A DNA stretch of 64,000 bases from Limnephilus marmoratus (GCA_917880885.1 OU862910.1:52629285-52693284), one strand, 5' to 3'. Numbered from the stretch's first letter, positions 44,401 through 54,870 are shown. Numbers and translations: made by a program. The notes: a model not told the origin generated them from the letters alone.

Positions 44401-47400
44401 CAGATTGCCGGAGACTTAATCGCGATAGGTAGGTCCGTGTGATTTATTTGGCGTGCCGCGGGTTCTGCGCTGCGTTGTACCAATATGAGAGTAATGCAAA
44501 TAGAGTGTCCCAACAAGAGCAACAGAATTTGTACGGATTTGTAAGAAGATTGAGTGCTGTTGAAGTTCTGTTAGGTTGGCAAAAAATTGTAAAACCAGGG
44601 TGTTTTGAGTACTATGCTTGGTAGTAAATACTATATCTTTGAAAGAATGCCCAGCAAAAATGCTGCATCTCAAACTGACATAAATACTACAGCTTGCTTC
44701 ACAAGATTTGAACAACTCATCAAATTTCAAGGCAAGACTTATTAACCAGCCGCCAAGAATTCATATTTCGTCCTGCGATCGTACTCTTGCAAGTGTACAT
44801 GGTGGTTCCGCTGAGAAAGATTGATTGTTCTAAGTATCTGCATTTTTAACTAATAACTAAATATCGATTATATTACATGAAAAATTTAATTTAAAATGAA
44901 CCTATATTAAGTTAGCAATAAAAATTATCATTAAATCTATGTACGTTTGTTCGTAATTTTTTTATCATAAGTATTTATAATTTTTCAATGTTTAATACAA
45001 CTTTTTGTTTTTAAAACTTTTCCAAAAAAATTTACAATTTTTCGAAATCAATTTTTATTTTTTTGTATAAATGAGGCGATACGTCTCGAATTTGATTTAA
45101 CAGGATCATATTTCCGTTTGTGTCTAGTTATTCCCTCTTAAAATTCAAGTTCTGTGAAAGTACTATTGAAGTTCTGTTAACATTTCATCATGGGTCAGTT
45201 ATTTCGGATACTAACAATTTGAAATAGAAATTGAATGTGTGAAACAACCCGTCCTTAAATTTTAGTTGGTTGTGTGAATTTTAAAAACTGGCTAATACTT
45301 TAATTAAAATCAAAGTTGTTAAAGCTCTCAAAATTATTTATATCTACTATTTTTATCAGTATGAATTCATTGGTTTATTTTAATACTATATCATGAAACT
45401 AATGACTTAAAAAAACCTTAAATTTTATGAAAATGCAAACCTTAAAAGTCCATTATCTCAGTGTAAGATATTAAATATACATACATATATACACATACAT
45501 TAACACATTATTACTCATCAATCAGTCGATTACACATTTTGGGAAATGAATATGCTAACATCGGCGACATTTATTTCTTAAAATTAGCGCAATATAAACA
45601 TGCACTCAAAAATTATTTTTCCATAATGTAACTTTATATACGCAATATGGACATGTTGAAATGAAATTATGATATTTCTCATTGTTCTTTTTTGTTATTT
45701 TTTGTTGTGATACATAAAATAATTGTATGTTATTTTTAAGTTTAAAACTACTATTATGTAAATATATTATTGTTCTTACTTTTGTACTCTATTATATGTT
45801 TATTTATAAAAGGCAGTATAGCCGTTTATGTATTTAAAAATAAAAAATAAAATTATTTTCTCATACGGCAGTCTGCTATTTTTGAAATTTGTAGTCTCAT
45901 TCGCTACATGGAGGAAAACGCGTAATTATCGTGAAAACTCATTACAAATAAGGGAAAAGCTATGCGGAAACTGTTCACGAAGTTCTTGGAATGTTAAGTA
46001 GTGAAAATATACCAAATGAGTCACCAGTTCGAAGAGTAATTAGTAAATACTAGAAATTAATCGTACGACAGGTTTGTTTGTGGACAGTAAAATACCCATG
46101 TCTCATTTTACTCGTCAATCTCTCGATAATATTTATTTATTTATTTAAGGACAAATAGTCTAATTAACAATATAACAATAACACGAACAGAAAAGAAAAA
46201 AGAGAGACCACAATGAAAGGAGATTACATATAGATGAAGAGCATTGACAAAATACATATAATATAAAAGTACATAGAGAAGATAACTACAAGTAGCTTGA
46301 AGATGGATTTAAAAAGACTTTAAAAAACCACATTGCGTAACGACTGCCGAAAGTCATTTAGGCTTACACCAAAAAATTCAATGCTTTGATTTGTGTTGAC
46401 AAGTCTCGACATTCTGGATAAAGGAGAATGATTTCCATAATTAGTAGAATGTTGATTGGGGAACAGCAATTCATTATTTCGGAGTCTACGGTGTCAGTAA
46501 TACTGTTGATAATTTTGAAAATGCATATTAGATCAGAGTCCTTTCTACGTTTTCTAAAGAGGAAATGTTTAAAGTTTGTTCAATTTCATCATACGAGTAT
46601 TCTCCTCTTTCAAGTCCTAACCTCCAAGCAATTCCTCGTAGGAAGCGATGTTGTACAGATTCGATGTAACAAATGTGGACAGCATAAAAAGGAGACCAAA
46701 TGACACTAGCATATTCAAGGTGAGGGCGGACCAGCGAACAGTAAAGAGTTTTAAGTGTATTTATATGTTTAAAGTCAGAGGTAATTCTATGAATGAAGCT
46801 GAGTAGTTTAAGTGATTTGTTTACGATGTTATTAATGTGATCCCGGAAAGAAAGTTTACAATCCAGAGTGACCCCAAGGTCCTTGATAGATGTGACAGTA
46901 GAGAGACAAACATTATTTAGTTTATAATCAAACTGAATAAGTTTTTTAGTTCTATAAAAGGACTTAAAATATTGCTATAGTTCAAGAAGCATCTCGCAGC
47001 AAATTGTCATTGAAGATCTCCATCGATTACAAGATTTAAATCATGCGATACAGAGATTAATTTAATTTTGCCGTTTTTATTGAGACACCCTGTGGAGTTA
47101 TCAACATATTCAATTATAAAATTGATTGATAGCTACACTAGATTACTATTGGTACAAAGGTGAATTTCTGAAAGAAAGAGGGCAAGGCAGAACAAAAAAA
47201 ACTATTTGCATTACAAAATGAATAAATAATTGAGCCCGAATGTTTTTGTTTGTTTTAAGATCGGTTAATTAAATCGATCGACTAATTTAATAATAAATTC
47301 ATTTAAAATAGGCAGTGATACTCGCTCGCCTTGCCAAACAGATTTTTTCCAAAACACAGAAACCTGCACATGTCCGATTGTGCTCAATATTGTCCGAGAT

Positions 47401-50400
47401 AGCTATCTACAATGGCTTTAAATTGGCGAAATACAAATTAACCAAATTGTTATAATAAGAATTATGTTTTTTTTTTAATGTTCTGAATGGTTAAGAAATG
47501 ACCACGGGTGACATGACGAAGTCAGAAATCAACAGTTTAAAATATTTTAAAGCATGTTTAACTGTCTCGATAGTTATTTATAATTTCCTGTGGAGAAATA
47601 TTATATGTAACAACAATTACGCAATATTTTAACGGTAGTTGCTAGTCCATTTTAAACAATCTATTCCAATGTTACAATATCGATTGATGGTTTTATTTTT
47701 ACTCGTGTAGTCATTATTTTAATCTGGTAGTTATTTCCTTGTATATTATTAAACATCTACTCTTATATAATTATCCTGGTAGATATGTCATTAATTCCAT
47801 ATTTAGATATGTTTTCCAGCCGTTATCGGAATCTATTTGAATACCTGATTTCGCCTCGTGTAAATTTTTTTCGGTTTATATTATTGGGCTAATTTAATTC
47901 TTATTGACGTTTTTATTTTATAGTTCTTAGACAATTCTAAAACACAAATGGTGAAATCTTAAATTATAAACGTAGAAATCATCTCAATTAATATATTTTT
48001 TTAGAATTTGGAGGTAATTTTACTTTGTAGTTTTTAAAAAGCGCCATTGAAGAGGAGGTCCCTTGGAACAAAAACTCCCTCAGAACCTATGTTATCTTTG
48101 GGAATGCTGTGAGGAGGGTCTTTTTAGGGAAAGGAAGAAGAAGATGTTCTGGTAAGGAAAAAGATATGAGAATACGAATCTGGGGGTCAATGTGTCCAGG
48201 AATGACGGACCTTTGAATCCATCCCGTCTACTGCGGTAGAAGGCGATGGATCGAGAGAGTCAACCAGTCTCTCCTGTTCCGGCCTGCTACGCAGTAGGCG
48301 GCATAACGCTATCACCGCCAAGACTTAAGACAAATCTTACGCTGTAAAAAGGGGCTACCCTATTAAGTCACTAAATGTAGCGAACCACTTGTGGTGACCT
48401 ATGGCGAGGATGTTTGTTTTTCAATAAATGGTACCCCGGGGTGGCAGTACCCATAGGTACGAGCCTCGGAAGATTGAAGATACCCATTTTTGAATTTGCC
48501 ACATTTTAAACTGTTTTTACAAAGATTTTTCACGTAAACGGCGCTCCACAAATTATAAAATTATGTTATCTATGAAATCCCGGCAAAAAAAAATACATAA
48601 AAAGTTAAAAATTCAGCAAAATAAGGTCATCGACCTTAACCCAAAATGACTGACTTACTAACATATTTAGCTAGGCATATTAAAGAAGGCACAAAGTCAG
48701 TGCGAGGTACCGCCGCCTCCCGAGGATGTACGGAGCTAATGTGAACATATGATATGGGAACTCGGTTGAAATTAGAGAAGACTCATTTTCACTTGAGCGA
48801 ACCGAGGCGCGGGAACTGCAACCATTGCTGTGTGAACCCTTTGGAAGGTTTAGTTAAAATCTTTATACCAACCTTTATTTTATTTAACGCCGTAGTTTTT
48901 TTGCATATAATGCTCTTAAACATTAAGATAATTCAATTAAAATGCTTTCTGCATGTTCACTTTTTCATAAATGCATGTGGAGATCGTCATAAATGTGGGA
49001 AAGAACTAATTTTTAAACATTCATAATATTATTCATTGCACTGGCAATTTCCAGCATTAGCGTCACGAGCGGCCGGTTGATTAACTAACCATTCTAACAT
49101 CTGAGAGCAAGCCAATTCGCTCGACACTTGCTTTTGTGATCTGCGGCCGGATTTTTCGTTCCTCATCGTTCATCCTTTCTTAACTGCTTTTATTACGATC
49201 TCGTGTAACAAAAAAACCCTTCTGAATTTAGAGTTAAGTATCACGGCAATCAAAGTCAATAAATTGGAGTGTATCTTTCAAGAAATAACAGAGTATTATT
49301 CATCTTGTGTTCCCTATGGTTTATGTCAATCCCAGTAAAGCTTCGACAGAGGTAATTCATTATTCATACCACAACCGCCATATTGGTGACAAATACCATA
49401 TGTAATTATTGAGCTTTGATGTCAAAAGGGATGAGCTTGAAGTATGATGCAAATAAAACCATATTGCTCCAAAAATATTTTTTTTCTTTGACAGAACTTA
49501 GTGCTAAAAGTTACACGGAAATTTGTCAAAAGGGATGAGCTTGAAGTATGATGCAAATAAAACCATATTGCTCCAAAAATATTTTTATCTTTGACAGAAC
49601 TTAGTGCTAAAAGTTACACGGAAATTTGCAAATGCAACTTTGTTGCTCTAAAAATATAAATAAAGTTTAATTTTAATGCAAATACATATATAGTGAATTT
49701 AATTTGAAATTTTCACGGCCATATTAGATTTTTTTGGAGTATTATGCCGTTTTGCGCTTCTTCCTCATTTTTCCAACGTATTAAGCATCGCAGATATTAT
49801 TTGGACATGCTCTAATGAGGGGCAATGTTGTGCTTTCCGAAACGTTGGCTAGAGAAAGAGATAACGCAACATGGCACAACACCTCAAAAATAAATCACGG
49901 TGATGCGTATAAAGTGTTTTAAATAGAATTTGTCGCTTATTTATCAGTGAACTTGGATACATTTTAAGCACGATTTGAAAAATGAAAAAAAAAGAATTTT
50001 GATGCAAAAACGTCAATTTTGGCCAAAATGTCAGATGAAACCTTGATGTTCCAAGGGCACTATGTACTATGTACCATCACTCGCAAAAATTCTTTCCCAG
50101 TCGCATTTCATCTAAAGTCTACGTGTAACCTCAAGCGGTCGGAGGTTCGTAGCAACTCGATACCCCATTGTGCTACGCCGAGTCGGGCTCGGGTTACGCT
50201 GGGACTGCGACGGCCGCGCAAGAGGGGAACCCATCTCAACTGAGTTATTACGGCGATGAAAGTTTTAAACTGTTATTGCTGGATTATTCAGGCAGGTTCT
50301 TAGTCTGTTGTTTTATTTAGCTCTTTAATTAATATTAGCGTACCACTGATAACGTTGACATTGTGTATCGATTTATATTTTAATTATTAACGTTGCGAAA

Positions 50401-53400
50401 AAATCTTGTTTTAATATCTATTTTTTAATGTGGCAAGATCGTTGTACGTTGTATCCATCCATTTTTATGCATAACGACGAGTTTTTTTTTAACAATAATG
50501 GCCATAATTTTTAGTTCCAGTGGGAAAAATATTGTATTTTTCCAATATTAGTAAATGTAAACAACAAGCTTTCACAATATGAATTTTGTGAAAGCTTGTT
50601 GTTCTCCTCCCCAAGGACTGGCTCTTAACTGCTGTGAACTTTAAAAAAGGCTTTTAAAACTTAAAAAAATGGCTTGACTCAGGATTGAATCTTCTTTCTC
50701 AGGGACTGACTAAAACAGGTCACCACCGCTAACACCTAAGCCAAATTTTAATTGTATGGTAACGAGATTTATTTCCATATTAACTGCCGTAAACTCATAA
50801 AAATAGCCGCCAAAAGATGAAAAAATGCAATGTAATTGACAACGAATCTATCTGTCAAGTTTCAGCGTAAATCGTATTTAAAAAACAACGAATTAAAAGC
50901 GTAGGTAATAATTATACTTAGGTACCAACTCAGTTAGATGTTAGGTACCTACTTCAATGTTTAAATTTAACACGCGAGAAAGAGATATTTATTTTTTAAT
51001 AAAATCCATCGATATTTGGATAAAAATGTATTGAAAAAATCTCTTACGAAGATAAAATCGAAATTCAAATAGACGTAACCATGACACATTATACTTAGGT
51101 ACCCACTCAGTTAGACATTAGGTATCTACCTCAATATTTTAAATTAATATGTGGGAAAGGGAAGGGTTTTTTTTTTAAATCCTTCGATATTTGGATAAAA
51201 ATGAATTGAAAAAATCTCTCAGGCGCGAGGAGCGAGTCCTATAGGTAGGTATCGGTAAGATATTCCAGGTATTAGCATATTAATCGATTTTATATCTTGG
51301 CTTCCTGTGTTTATGGCAGTTAACAAAGTGCGGCTTATTTATACTGAGTTGCTTTTTCTTGTGTAATCTTAAATTACATCTCTCCAGAAACATTAGTTTC
51401 ATTTTTACCATAATTTCTGGTGCCAATTTTAATGTCCCAGAAGCAGTGGCGTTCTATAATATTATTCTAAGCAATTTCAGAGAGAATACTATTTTTATTT
51501 GTATTTATTTAAGTAGCTGTTTAGTGGTGAAACAGCTTTAGAAGTAATCCATTTGCCAAGGTCCTGTTAAATGTATTCATCTCCAATTGTCCATATCCTC
51601 CCTTAAAAGCAATACTTGGGAGAAGAAAAAGAAGATGACTACATTCCTACCTACTTGGCCAGTCTAAACATTGTAGCAATTGTGTTCGAAATATTATTGC
51701 ACAATCAATTTAAAAAACCAACATTGTCAGTTGAAATATTGTCGCGCTCGTGGTAAAAGCCATCATTGATTCTCTCTCGAAATTCACGTTCAGATAAAAT
51801 TTATAATACTCGCGGCATAATTGTGCCAACCTAGATAATTGTGATTCGTGGATGCACAGATGCAAAAGCATATCATTACATTAAAATGTAATGTTTTTCC
51901 CGTCATATTCTCTTGTCCTGTGATATAAAAAAAATCCCCAATCAAATGTTAAATAACTTAAGTTTTACAGTCCGCTTGAGTTTACCATCTGGCATTGACA
52001 TCAGTCTTAACAGTAGCCAACATTTTGTTTTTAAATTCACTCAATTTGAAGGAAAATACTTTGTTTGATGAAATTGTTTAATTTTTAACAAAATATGCAC
52101 GCCAATGCCCATAAGAAGTTAGATTAATAATCATGTACTAAATCACTGATAAATGCTGTGCTATACCTATATATTAATTAATATTGCCACACGTGTTCAA
52201 AGACTACCGCAAGATACACTCTTGGTGACCTTTGAACTATAAACACGGCGACAGTCAAACTTATTTATAAGTGATACTTATTAGATAAAGCTAGGTGGTA
52301 CCGTATTAAAAGCTCGCCATTGAAGTTTTGAGATTGAATCAAAATAACCAGGTAACTTGTACCGTGGATTCACGCATTTCAGGCAAACCTTGGCCACTTT
52401 GTAGTTGAGAGCTGCGTGGGAAGTCAATTGAAATAACAGTCCCGTTTTAATGACACTTAGGAATTAACTAATAACGGCTTTAACAGGAGATTTTTCGATA
52501 AAATGCTAACCACACTGTAAACTACCAAAGTACAACTGTTTTAGTGGTTTTCTGGATGCCTGGACCTAAAGTATTCCCAATTGCCTGAGGTAAATGGAAA
52601 CATGTCACGTACACTTGTAATTGATGTTTCGAATCGTAGAGAAATATCCCGAATCAGATCTAGTCACTAAACCAAATCATAATATTCACCATTTTAAGCA
52701 TTGGGTTCTCTCGTTAAGGCGATTTTCTATTCTGAAAGTGGATGAAAATTTATTATTTCAATTAAATTAATTTCTTCTTCAATTGTCGCAAATTCGCTTC
52801 ATGGCGTCATTTTAATTAAATAAAAATAAATACTCGTAACTTTGTGTACACCACAATTTAATCAAATTAATCGACATATTTCAAAACCACTGAATTTTTC
52901 GTCAAGATAAACGTATAGGTAATGGAAATTAACAAATATAAGAAATGTAGTACACAAAAAGTGTAGGGAATATAAATATTTATTTTAATTTGATTAAATT
53001 CCTCTTTCATCCTGTAGGATATTAAATCCGCAAACCTTCGGGGACGGAGCCAAGTAAAATTAATTTTATATTTCTTTAGCAAAGTTTGCTTTTCATGTAA
53101 GTATAAAACATATTATATGTTTTTACAGTCCTTCTCACTAGGATTTTCTGTTTTGAGACGGCTTGAAGTATTTAGACTAAGTATATAGTTGTTTTTGTAT
53201 TTTAAATGAAGGCAAATTGATTATCACTATCTGTATAATTTTTCTGTTTTCTTTGATGTCAAACACCAGTAAGTAAAAAATCTTTAACGTTTGACTGTTA
53301 ATGTTAATCGCGTGATGTAATTCTATCAATGAATCACAGTTTCGTAATTAATAACTTACGAATATCCAATTTAATATAATGTGACGTGGAATAATTAAAA

Positions 53401-54870
53401 CTGAATTTAAAGCGTTGACCTTTGTTTAAAAGCCTATTTAATTGGCTGAGAGTCAAAAGCATTAAACTCAAGCGGCGAGTAATCGGCATAATAATATATA
53501 GGTAGCTACTGGACACTGCCACGGGGACTCAGATCATTAGTACGAGAATAAATAACGATATGTCTACTTAATGACAGATGCTACTATAGCCTTAATGATC
53601 CAATTGGATTGATGTTGATTTCAAAATCAAATATGCATTTTTGTTACAATCTTGTGAGTAGACTCGCGAGACTAACTAAACTCATGGCAAAGTGGATTGG
53701 TAGGTTTGTTATTCGAGGAATTACAAAATGTCAATGTTATATTTTGTTTAAAGAATAAAGTCTGTACTTACAATAAAAAATAGAAGATTTGTTTTATAAA
53801 ATGTGTGAACCGAGCGAGACGAGCAAACCAATTTGTAAGAAATTTGTAACAAATTTTTTAATGGATGTATTTTTAATTCAATTTGCGAGGCGGGTATGGG
53901 TAGCGTCACCCCGGTAACCATTTATTTTATAACCAACACCTCTGCCATAGGTCACCCCGAGAGGGTCGCAATGTTTTGTAACTTAGCAGGGATGCCCGAG
54001 TTCATGGGGAAAGGTTTGTTTAGGTCTTTGCGGCGAATGCGTTTGCCCACTTACTGTGTGGCGTGCCGGATCGATAGAGGCTGGTTGAACTTAGACCTTT
54101 CTAGCCGGACTCTCTCAACCCATCGCCCAACGCAGTGGGAGAGATGGATTGATACTTCCGTCATTCCACACATTAACCCCCAGATTTCTACCCACCCCCA
54201 TACCTTTTTTCCTACCAGAACTTCCACTTCTTCTTTACCCTAAAAAGATCCTCCACACAGCATCCCCAAAGTTGACATAGGCCCTGAGGGATTTTTTTTT
54301 TTACTTCAGGGACTCCTATGTGGAGCTAATTAAAAAAAATACTTAACATCAGCTTGACATAACACCAGACACAAATCTTTTTTAAATGTGAATTTGCAAT
54401 AAAAATATTATAACGATATGTATTTATGCAAAGTACCTACCCAAGTCATGAAATACACACACCATTTAAAAAAAATCCCCCATTCGAAAGTAATTATTTG
54501 ACGCCTTTTTCATGTTCTGATTGGTACATTATTTCAAGTTATCGCGATTAAATAATCGAACGCTGCTTTGGGAGATATTTAGTCAATTCATGCATGTTGA
54601 TTAATATTCAATTAGCGTAACGATTATACAAACATTTGCTACTGTAAGTAACCCCTGAAGCTATTTTAAATAGCTTATCGGTTCTGGAATCATCGCTAAA
54701 TAGACAGACGTAATGCAGCACGTTTCATTAAAGATAGTTTTAATTAAGAAAAACTTACCAGCATCTAATATTCTTTGTTTGACCGAGTGCTGTCTCCCGT
54801 GCCAGAATTGCCAAGCTTTGATTTCATCTTCAGGTGATTTTTCTTCTCTGAACATCAGCATGACTACGCT
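26266..54870 (-). CDS. grh: grainyhead transcription factor, last eight coding exons (partial)
   Basis: Grainyhead is the insect GRHL/CP2-family transcription factor for epidermal barrier formation, wound response and neuroblast fate; it binds AACCGGTT-type sites as a dimer. Exons 54759-54870, 39119-39213, 32583-32639, 31008-31106, 29952-30307, 28971-29151, 27910-27974 and 26266-26401 join without a break to 366 residues and TAG. They give most of the DNA-binding domain (KSPEDEIKAWQFWH, NAIAVYWNPLESSAK, FHRGYCQIKVFCDK, ERKTRDEERRAAKRKM) and the C-terminal dimerisation domain (ERVMLYVRQDSEDVYTPLHV). The start of the DNA-binding domain and the activation region must lie beyond the right edge. 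Introns of 15.5 and 6.5 kb are rich in mobile elements and probably hold enhancers. Confidence 0.97.
26978..27478. mobile_element. possible hAT-like MITE in a grainyhead intron
   Basis: CAAAGGTTCCTAACCTTTTT at the left resembles the inverted right end CAGTGATTTCCAATCTGG. The ends are imperfect and no 8-bp duplication was confirmed. Confidence 0.35.
27910..27974 (-). CDS. grh: grainyhead exon (dimerisation domain)
   Basis: Codes IENKYKISTSAINNLYRKNK then K and a split Gly. Acceptor AATCTGCAG at 27975, hence phase 0; donor GG|GTAAGT. Confidence 0.95.
28391..28440. repeat. short foldback
   Basis: CTTCCAATCGACGA pairs with TCGTCGGTTGGAAG around a 22-bp loop. A related inverted pair CATTCGACATTT/AAATGTCGATTG lies at 28101-28163. 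Confidence 0.5.
28590..28643 (-). CDS. possible alternative last exon of grainyhead
   Basis: After a strong polypyrimidine tract and CAG at 28644, phase 0 reads FEMETGTHTFTFNPWCC and TAG. Spliced to the 28971 donor it would end the protein without the last two dimerisation exons. I know of no such isoform. It may be chance: only 54 bases. Confidence 0.2.
   Translation of the reverse strand, partial: FEMETGTHTFTFNPWCC
28971..29151 (-). CDS. grh: grainyhead exon (start of dimerisation domain)
   Basis: Codes DKKEHSLLDSPDVFLPAVKR, then PPLTERVMLYVRQDSEDVYT and PPTTQGLLHA. Ends in phase 0 at CACGCG|GTAAGT. Confidence 0.96.
29152..29951. other. grainyhead intron, nothing recognised
   Basis: 800 bp between exons. 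A plus-strand frame near 29160-29319 has weak transposon-like composition but no identifiable motif. Confidence 0.4.
29952..30307 (-). CDS. grh: grainyhead exon (basic region and linker)
   Basis: Starts GAERKTRDEERRAAKRKM, the basic DNA-contacting segment, then KKLDELYHPVVERSEFYTMS and PPVLFTPAEDLDK. The rest (LQGFYGHDEGSLSGGDSH) is the variable linker. Markedly GC-rich compared with its introns. Confidence 0.97.
30308..31007. other. grainyhead intron, nothing recognised
   Basis: 700 bp of AT-rich sequence with no repeat or coding signal. Confidence 0.4.
31008..31106 (-). CDS. grh: grainyhead exon (DNA-binding domain)
   Basis: Codes GLPLHLQIDTFEDPRDPTVF then HRGYCQIKVFCDK. Acceptor TTTCAG, donor AAG|GTAATT. 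Confidence 0.96.
31418..31606. mobile_element. MITE family A, copy 2
   Basis: ACTCAGAATCAAGTCAATTC ... TTTGAAAAGTCATTAAAAGC at the left, TTCATTCTGAGTTGGCCGC at the right, and CCCTAACCTAACCC in the centre. Confidence 0.6.
31850..31884 (-). ncRNA. hammerhead-like core, left arm
   Basis: Minus strand CTGATGA (31883-31877), GGACA/TGTCC stem II and GAAAC (31856-31852), mirroring the right arm. Confidence 0.35.
32225..32256 (+). ncRNA. hammerhead-like core, right arm
   Basis: CTGATGA, stem II GGACA ... TGTCC with a 9-base loop, then GAAAC. The reverse copy is at 31850-31884. Stem III and the cleavage triplet are not clear, so activity is doubtful. Confidence 0.35.
32583..32639 (-). CDS. grh: grainyhead exon (57 bp)
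   Basis: Codes INIAVQCLSTDFSSQKGVK, a phase-0/phase-0 micro-exon between AATTTGCAG and AAG|GTAAGA. It matches grainyhead exactly in order between its neighbours. Confidence 0.95.
33345..33700 (-). mobile_element. SINE family 2, minus orientation
   Basis: Shared blocks ACCGCACAAGAGTCCCAACT, TCTGGCTATTCAGATC, CCAGGGCGATATTG and GGACGTGCCGCAAAAAC. The head at 33660-33700 reads, on the minus strand, TCGGGTTAAAATCCC, a B-box-like tRNA T arm. Other copies: 40305-40545 (+), 42599-42910 (+), 61570-61935 (-), 63005-63290 (+). Confidence 0.65.
33830..34160. other. intron segment of balanced composition
   Basis: Contains AATTACACGTTTGG and TTCAATTACACGTTGTAAC; no coding frame. It might be regulatory, but nothing decides it. 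Confidence 0.25.
34256..34949 (+). mobile_element. non-autonomous Helitron
   Basis: Starts TCTATATATATAAAAATCAA, continues with TTAAAACTCGAGAACGGCTG, and ends CATGCCGGGTACCAGCTAG, with A before and T after, the Helitron insertion pattern. The 3' hairpin centres on GGGTACC. Internally a G-rich tandem array (34640-34880). No Rep/helicase. Confidence 0.85.
34640..34880 (+). repeat. G-rich tandem array inside the Helitron
   Basis: About five units of roughly 40 bp with GAACTCGGGAGGG and TTCACGGGA. Long GGGAGGGGAGGGG runs could form G-quadruplexes. The proline-rich frames on the minus strand are repeat translation. Confidence 0.7.
35160..35480. promoter_or_regulatory. candidate grainyhead intronic enhancer
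   Basis: GC-rich island in an AT-rich intron (CTGCCGGCCGCGCGCCATCA, GGCTAATCGCTAATCGTCCT). No repeat match within the window and no ORF. Regulatory role is inference from composition and location. Confidence 0.3.
35749..36275 (+). repeat. R450 copy interrupted by a SINE
   Basis: AAGTGGTTCGCTTCGTTTGG opens it; it resumes after 36100 with CCCTCCACACAGTATC and ends GCATGGAGCTAATGTAAAAA. The SINE family 1 copy occupies 35927-36095. Confidence 0.65.
35927..36095 (+). mobile_element. tRNA-derived SINE, family 1, plus copy
   Basis: GGTCAGTGGTTGAGTGGGCA (A-box region) to TTATTCGTAACCCGGGAA. The B box is degraded to TACTATTCCTC, so this copy is older than the one at 4400-4569. Confidence 0.65.
36276..37496. 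other. grainyhead intron, no feature recognised
   Basis: AT-rich with some balanced stretches (37150-37440); no frame or repeat recognised. Confidence 0.4.
37497..37600 (-). repeat. R450 fragment
   Basis: GATTTCCCTCAGGACCTACG and AGGGTCTTTTTGAAGAG match the tail of the other R450 copies. Confidence 0.55.
39119..39213 (-). CDS. grh: grainyhead exon (DNA-binding domain)
   Basis: Codes TKNSVGLVGCIEEVSHNAIA then VYWNPLESSAK. Acceptor CTTTATTTCAG, donor AAAG|GTAAGT. Confidence 0.96.
39255..39570 (+). repeat. minisatellite of ~45-bp units
   Basis: Repeats of AAAAGCCATTTTGAAGCTATGAAAAG with variants, starting 40 bp from a grainyhead exon. The open frame across it gives a repetitive peptide and is not a gene. 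Confidence 0.65.
39965..40065 (-). repeat. R450 head fragment
   Basis: GATCTATGGCAGAGCTGTTGG and AAGGTTCCGGGGAGCGGCGG match the R450 5' end. Confidence 0.5.
40305..40545 (+). mobile_element. SINE family 2, plus copy
   Basis: GCGGCACGTTCCAGAGCGGA, TATCGCCCTGGTGTAAC and CTTGTGCGGTATTCACATAA match the family; 5' truncated. Confidence 0.65.
42599..42910 (+). mobile_element. SINE family 2, copy with tRNA-like head
   Basis: The head CCGTTGTCGAGGAGTTAGGC ... GATTCGAAGGTCGTG looks tRNA-derived; then TTTCACAATTAATTAATTTC and the shared GGAAGATACTCTCAGTATCG body. 3' end lost near 42910. Confidence 0.65.
43930..43990 (+). ncRNA. Penelope pLTR fragment with hammerhead-like core
   Basis: CTGATGA (43936-43942) ... 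GCGAAACCGGTC then GATGTATAAAATAATAAATA. Core elements and the CCGG stem III are present but stem II does not pair well, so it is probably decayed. Confidence 0.45.
44250..44480. promoter_or_regulatory. candidate grainyhead intronic enhancer
   Basis: GC-rich block (TCTCGCGCGGTAGATCCATT, ACGGCCGAGCGTCGCGTCTA, TTCGCGATCGC) without repeats or ORF in the 15.5-kb intron. Function inferred. Confidence 0.3.
44940..46125. other. AT-rich intron sequence
   Basis: Nothing recognised except short CATACATATATACACATAC microsatellite DNA at 45479-45499. Confidence 0.4.
46126..46980 (-). mobile_element. Jockey-type LINE, 5'-truncated
   Basis: Minus-strand translation gives the reverse transcriptase tail: IKDLGVTLDCKLSFRDHINN, then TLKTLYCSLVRPHLEYASVI and WSPFYAVHI, then HRFLRGIAW. 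The 3' end has an (AAAT)n tail at 46126-46147. Frameshifts break the frame after about 46620. Typical dead-on-arrival copy. Confidence 0.8.
46981..48039. other. AT-rich intron sequence
   Basis: Nothing recognised. Confidence 0.4.
48040..48480 (-). repeat. R450, fullest minus-strand copy
   Basis: Leftwards from CGAGGCTCGTACCTATGGG through GTGGTTCGCTACATTTAGTG to CCTCACAGCATTCCCAAAG and CTGAGGGAGTTTTTG. A further end fragment (CCCGAGGATGTACGGAGCT) lies at 48718-48740. Confidence 0.65.
49040..49190. promoter_or_regulatory. candidate enhancer with grainyhead-like site
   Basis: Balanced composition, with CGGCCGGTTGATTAACTAACC at 49069-49089: CCGGTT matches half of the grainyhead AACCGGTT site. 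Function and autoregulation are inferred. Confidence 0.25.
49421..49629 (+). repeat. near-identical ~105-bp tandem duplication
   Basis: GTCAAAAGGGATGAGCTTGA ... TTACACGGAAATTT occurs twice head to tail, differing mainly in the length of a T run, so the duplication is recent. Confidence 0.8.
49736..49895. repeat. diverged relative of the hammerhead-like foldback
   Basis: TATTATGCCGTTTTGCGCTT on the left mirrors AACGCAACATGGCACAACAC on the right; CCGAAACGTTGGCTAGAGAA is retained. Confidence 0.5.
50561..50602. repeat. hairpin with ~18-bp stem
   Basis: AACAACAAGCTTTCACAA pairs with TTGTGAAAGCTTGTTGTT around an 8-base loop. Confidence 0.75.
50908..51230 (+). repeat. diverged ~150-bp direct duplication
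   Basis: TTATACTTAGGTACC ... ACTCAGTTAGA ... GATATTTGGATAAAAATG ... TTGAAAAAATCTCT occurs at 50914-51054 and 51090-51222. Confidence 0.6.
51250..53884. other. AT-rich intron sequence
   Basis: 2.6 kb with no supported gene or repeat boundary. Confidence 0.4.
53885..54340 (+). repeat. R450, fullest plus-strand copy
   Basis: GAGGCGGGTATGGGTAGCGT, ATAACCAACACCTCTGCCAT, CATAGGCCCTGAGGG and TATGTGGAGCTAATTAAAAA. It defines the family as about 450 bp with an A-rich 3' end. It shows what the interrupted copy at 9695-11195 looked like before insertion. Confidence 0.7.
54759..54870 (-). CDS. grh: grainyhead exon (DNA-binding domain, 5'-most here)
   Basis: Acceptor TTGTCCACAG, phase 0, SVVMLMFREEKSPEDEIKAW then HSVKQRILDA, donor GCTG|GTAAGT in phase 1. 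Part of the immunoglobulin-like CP2 domain. Confidence 0.95.
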
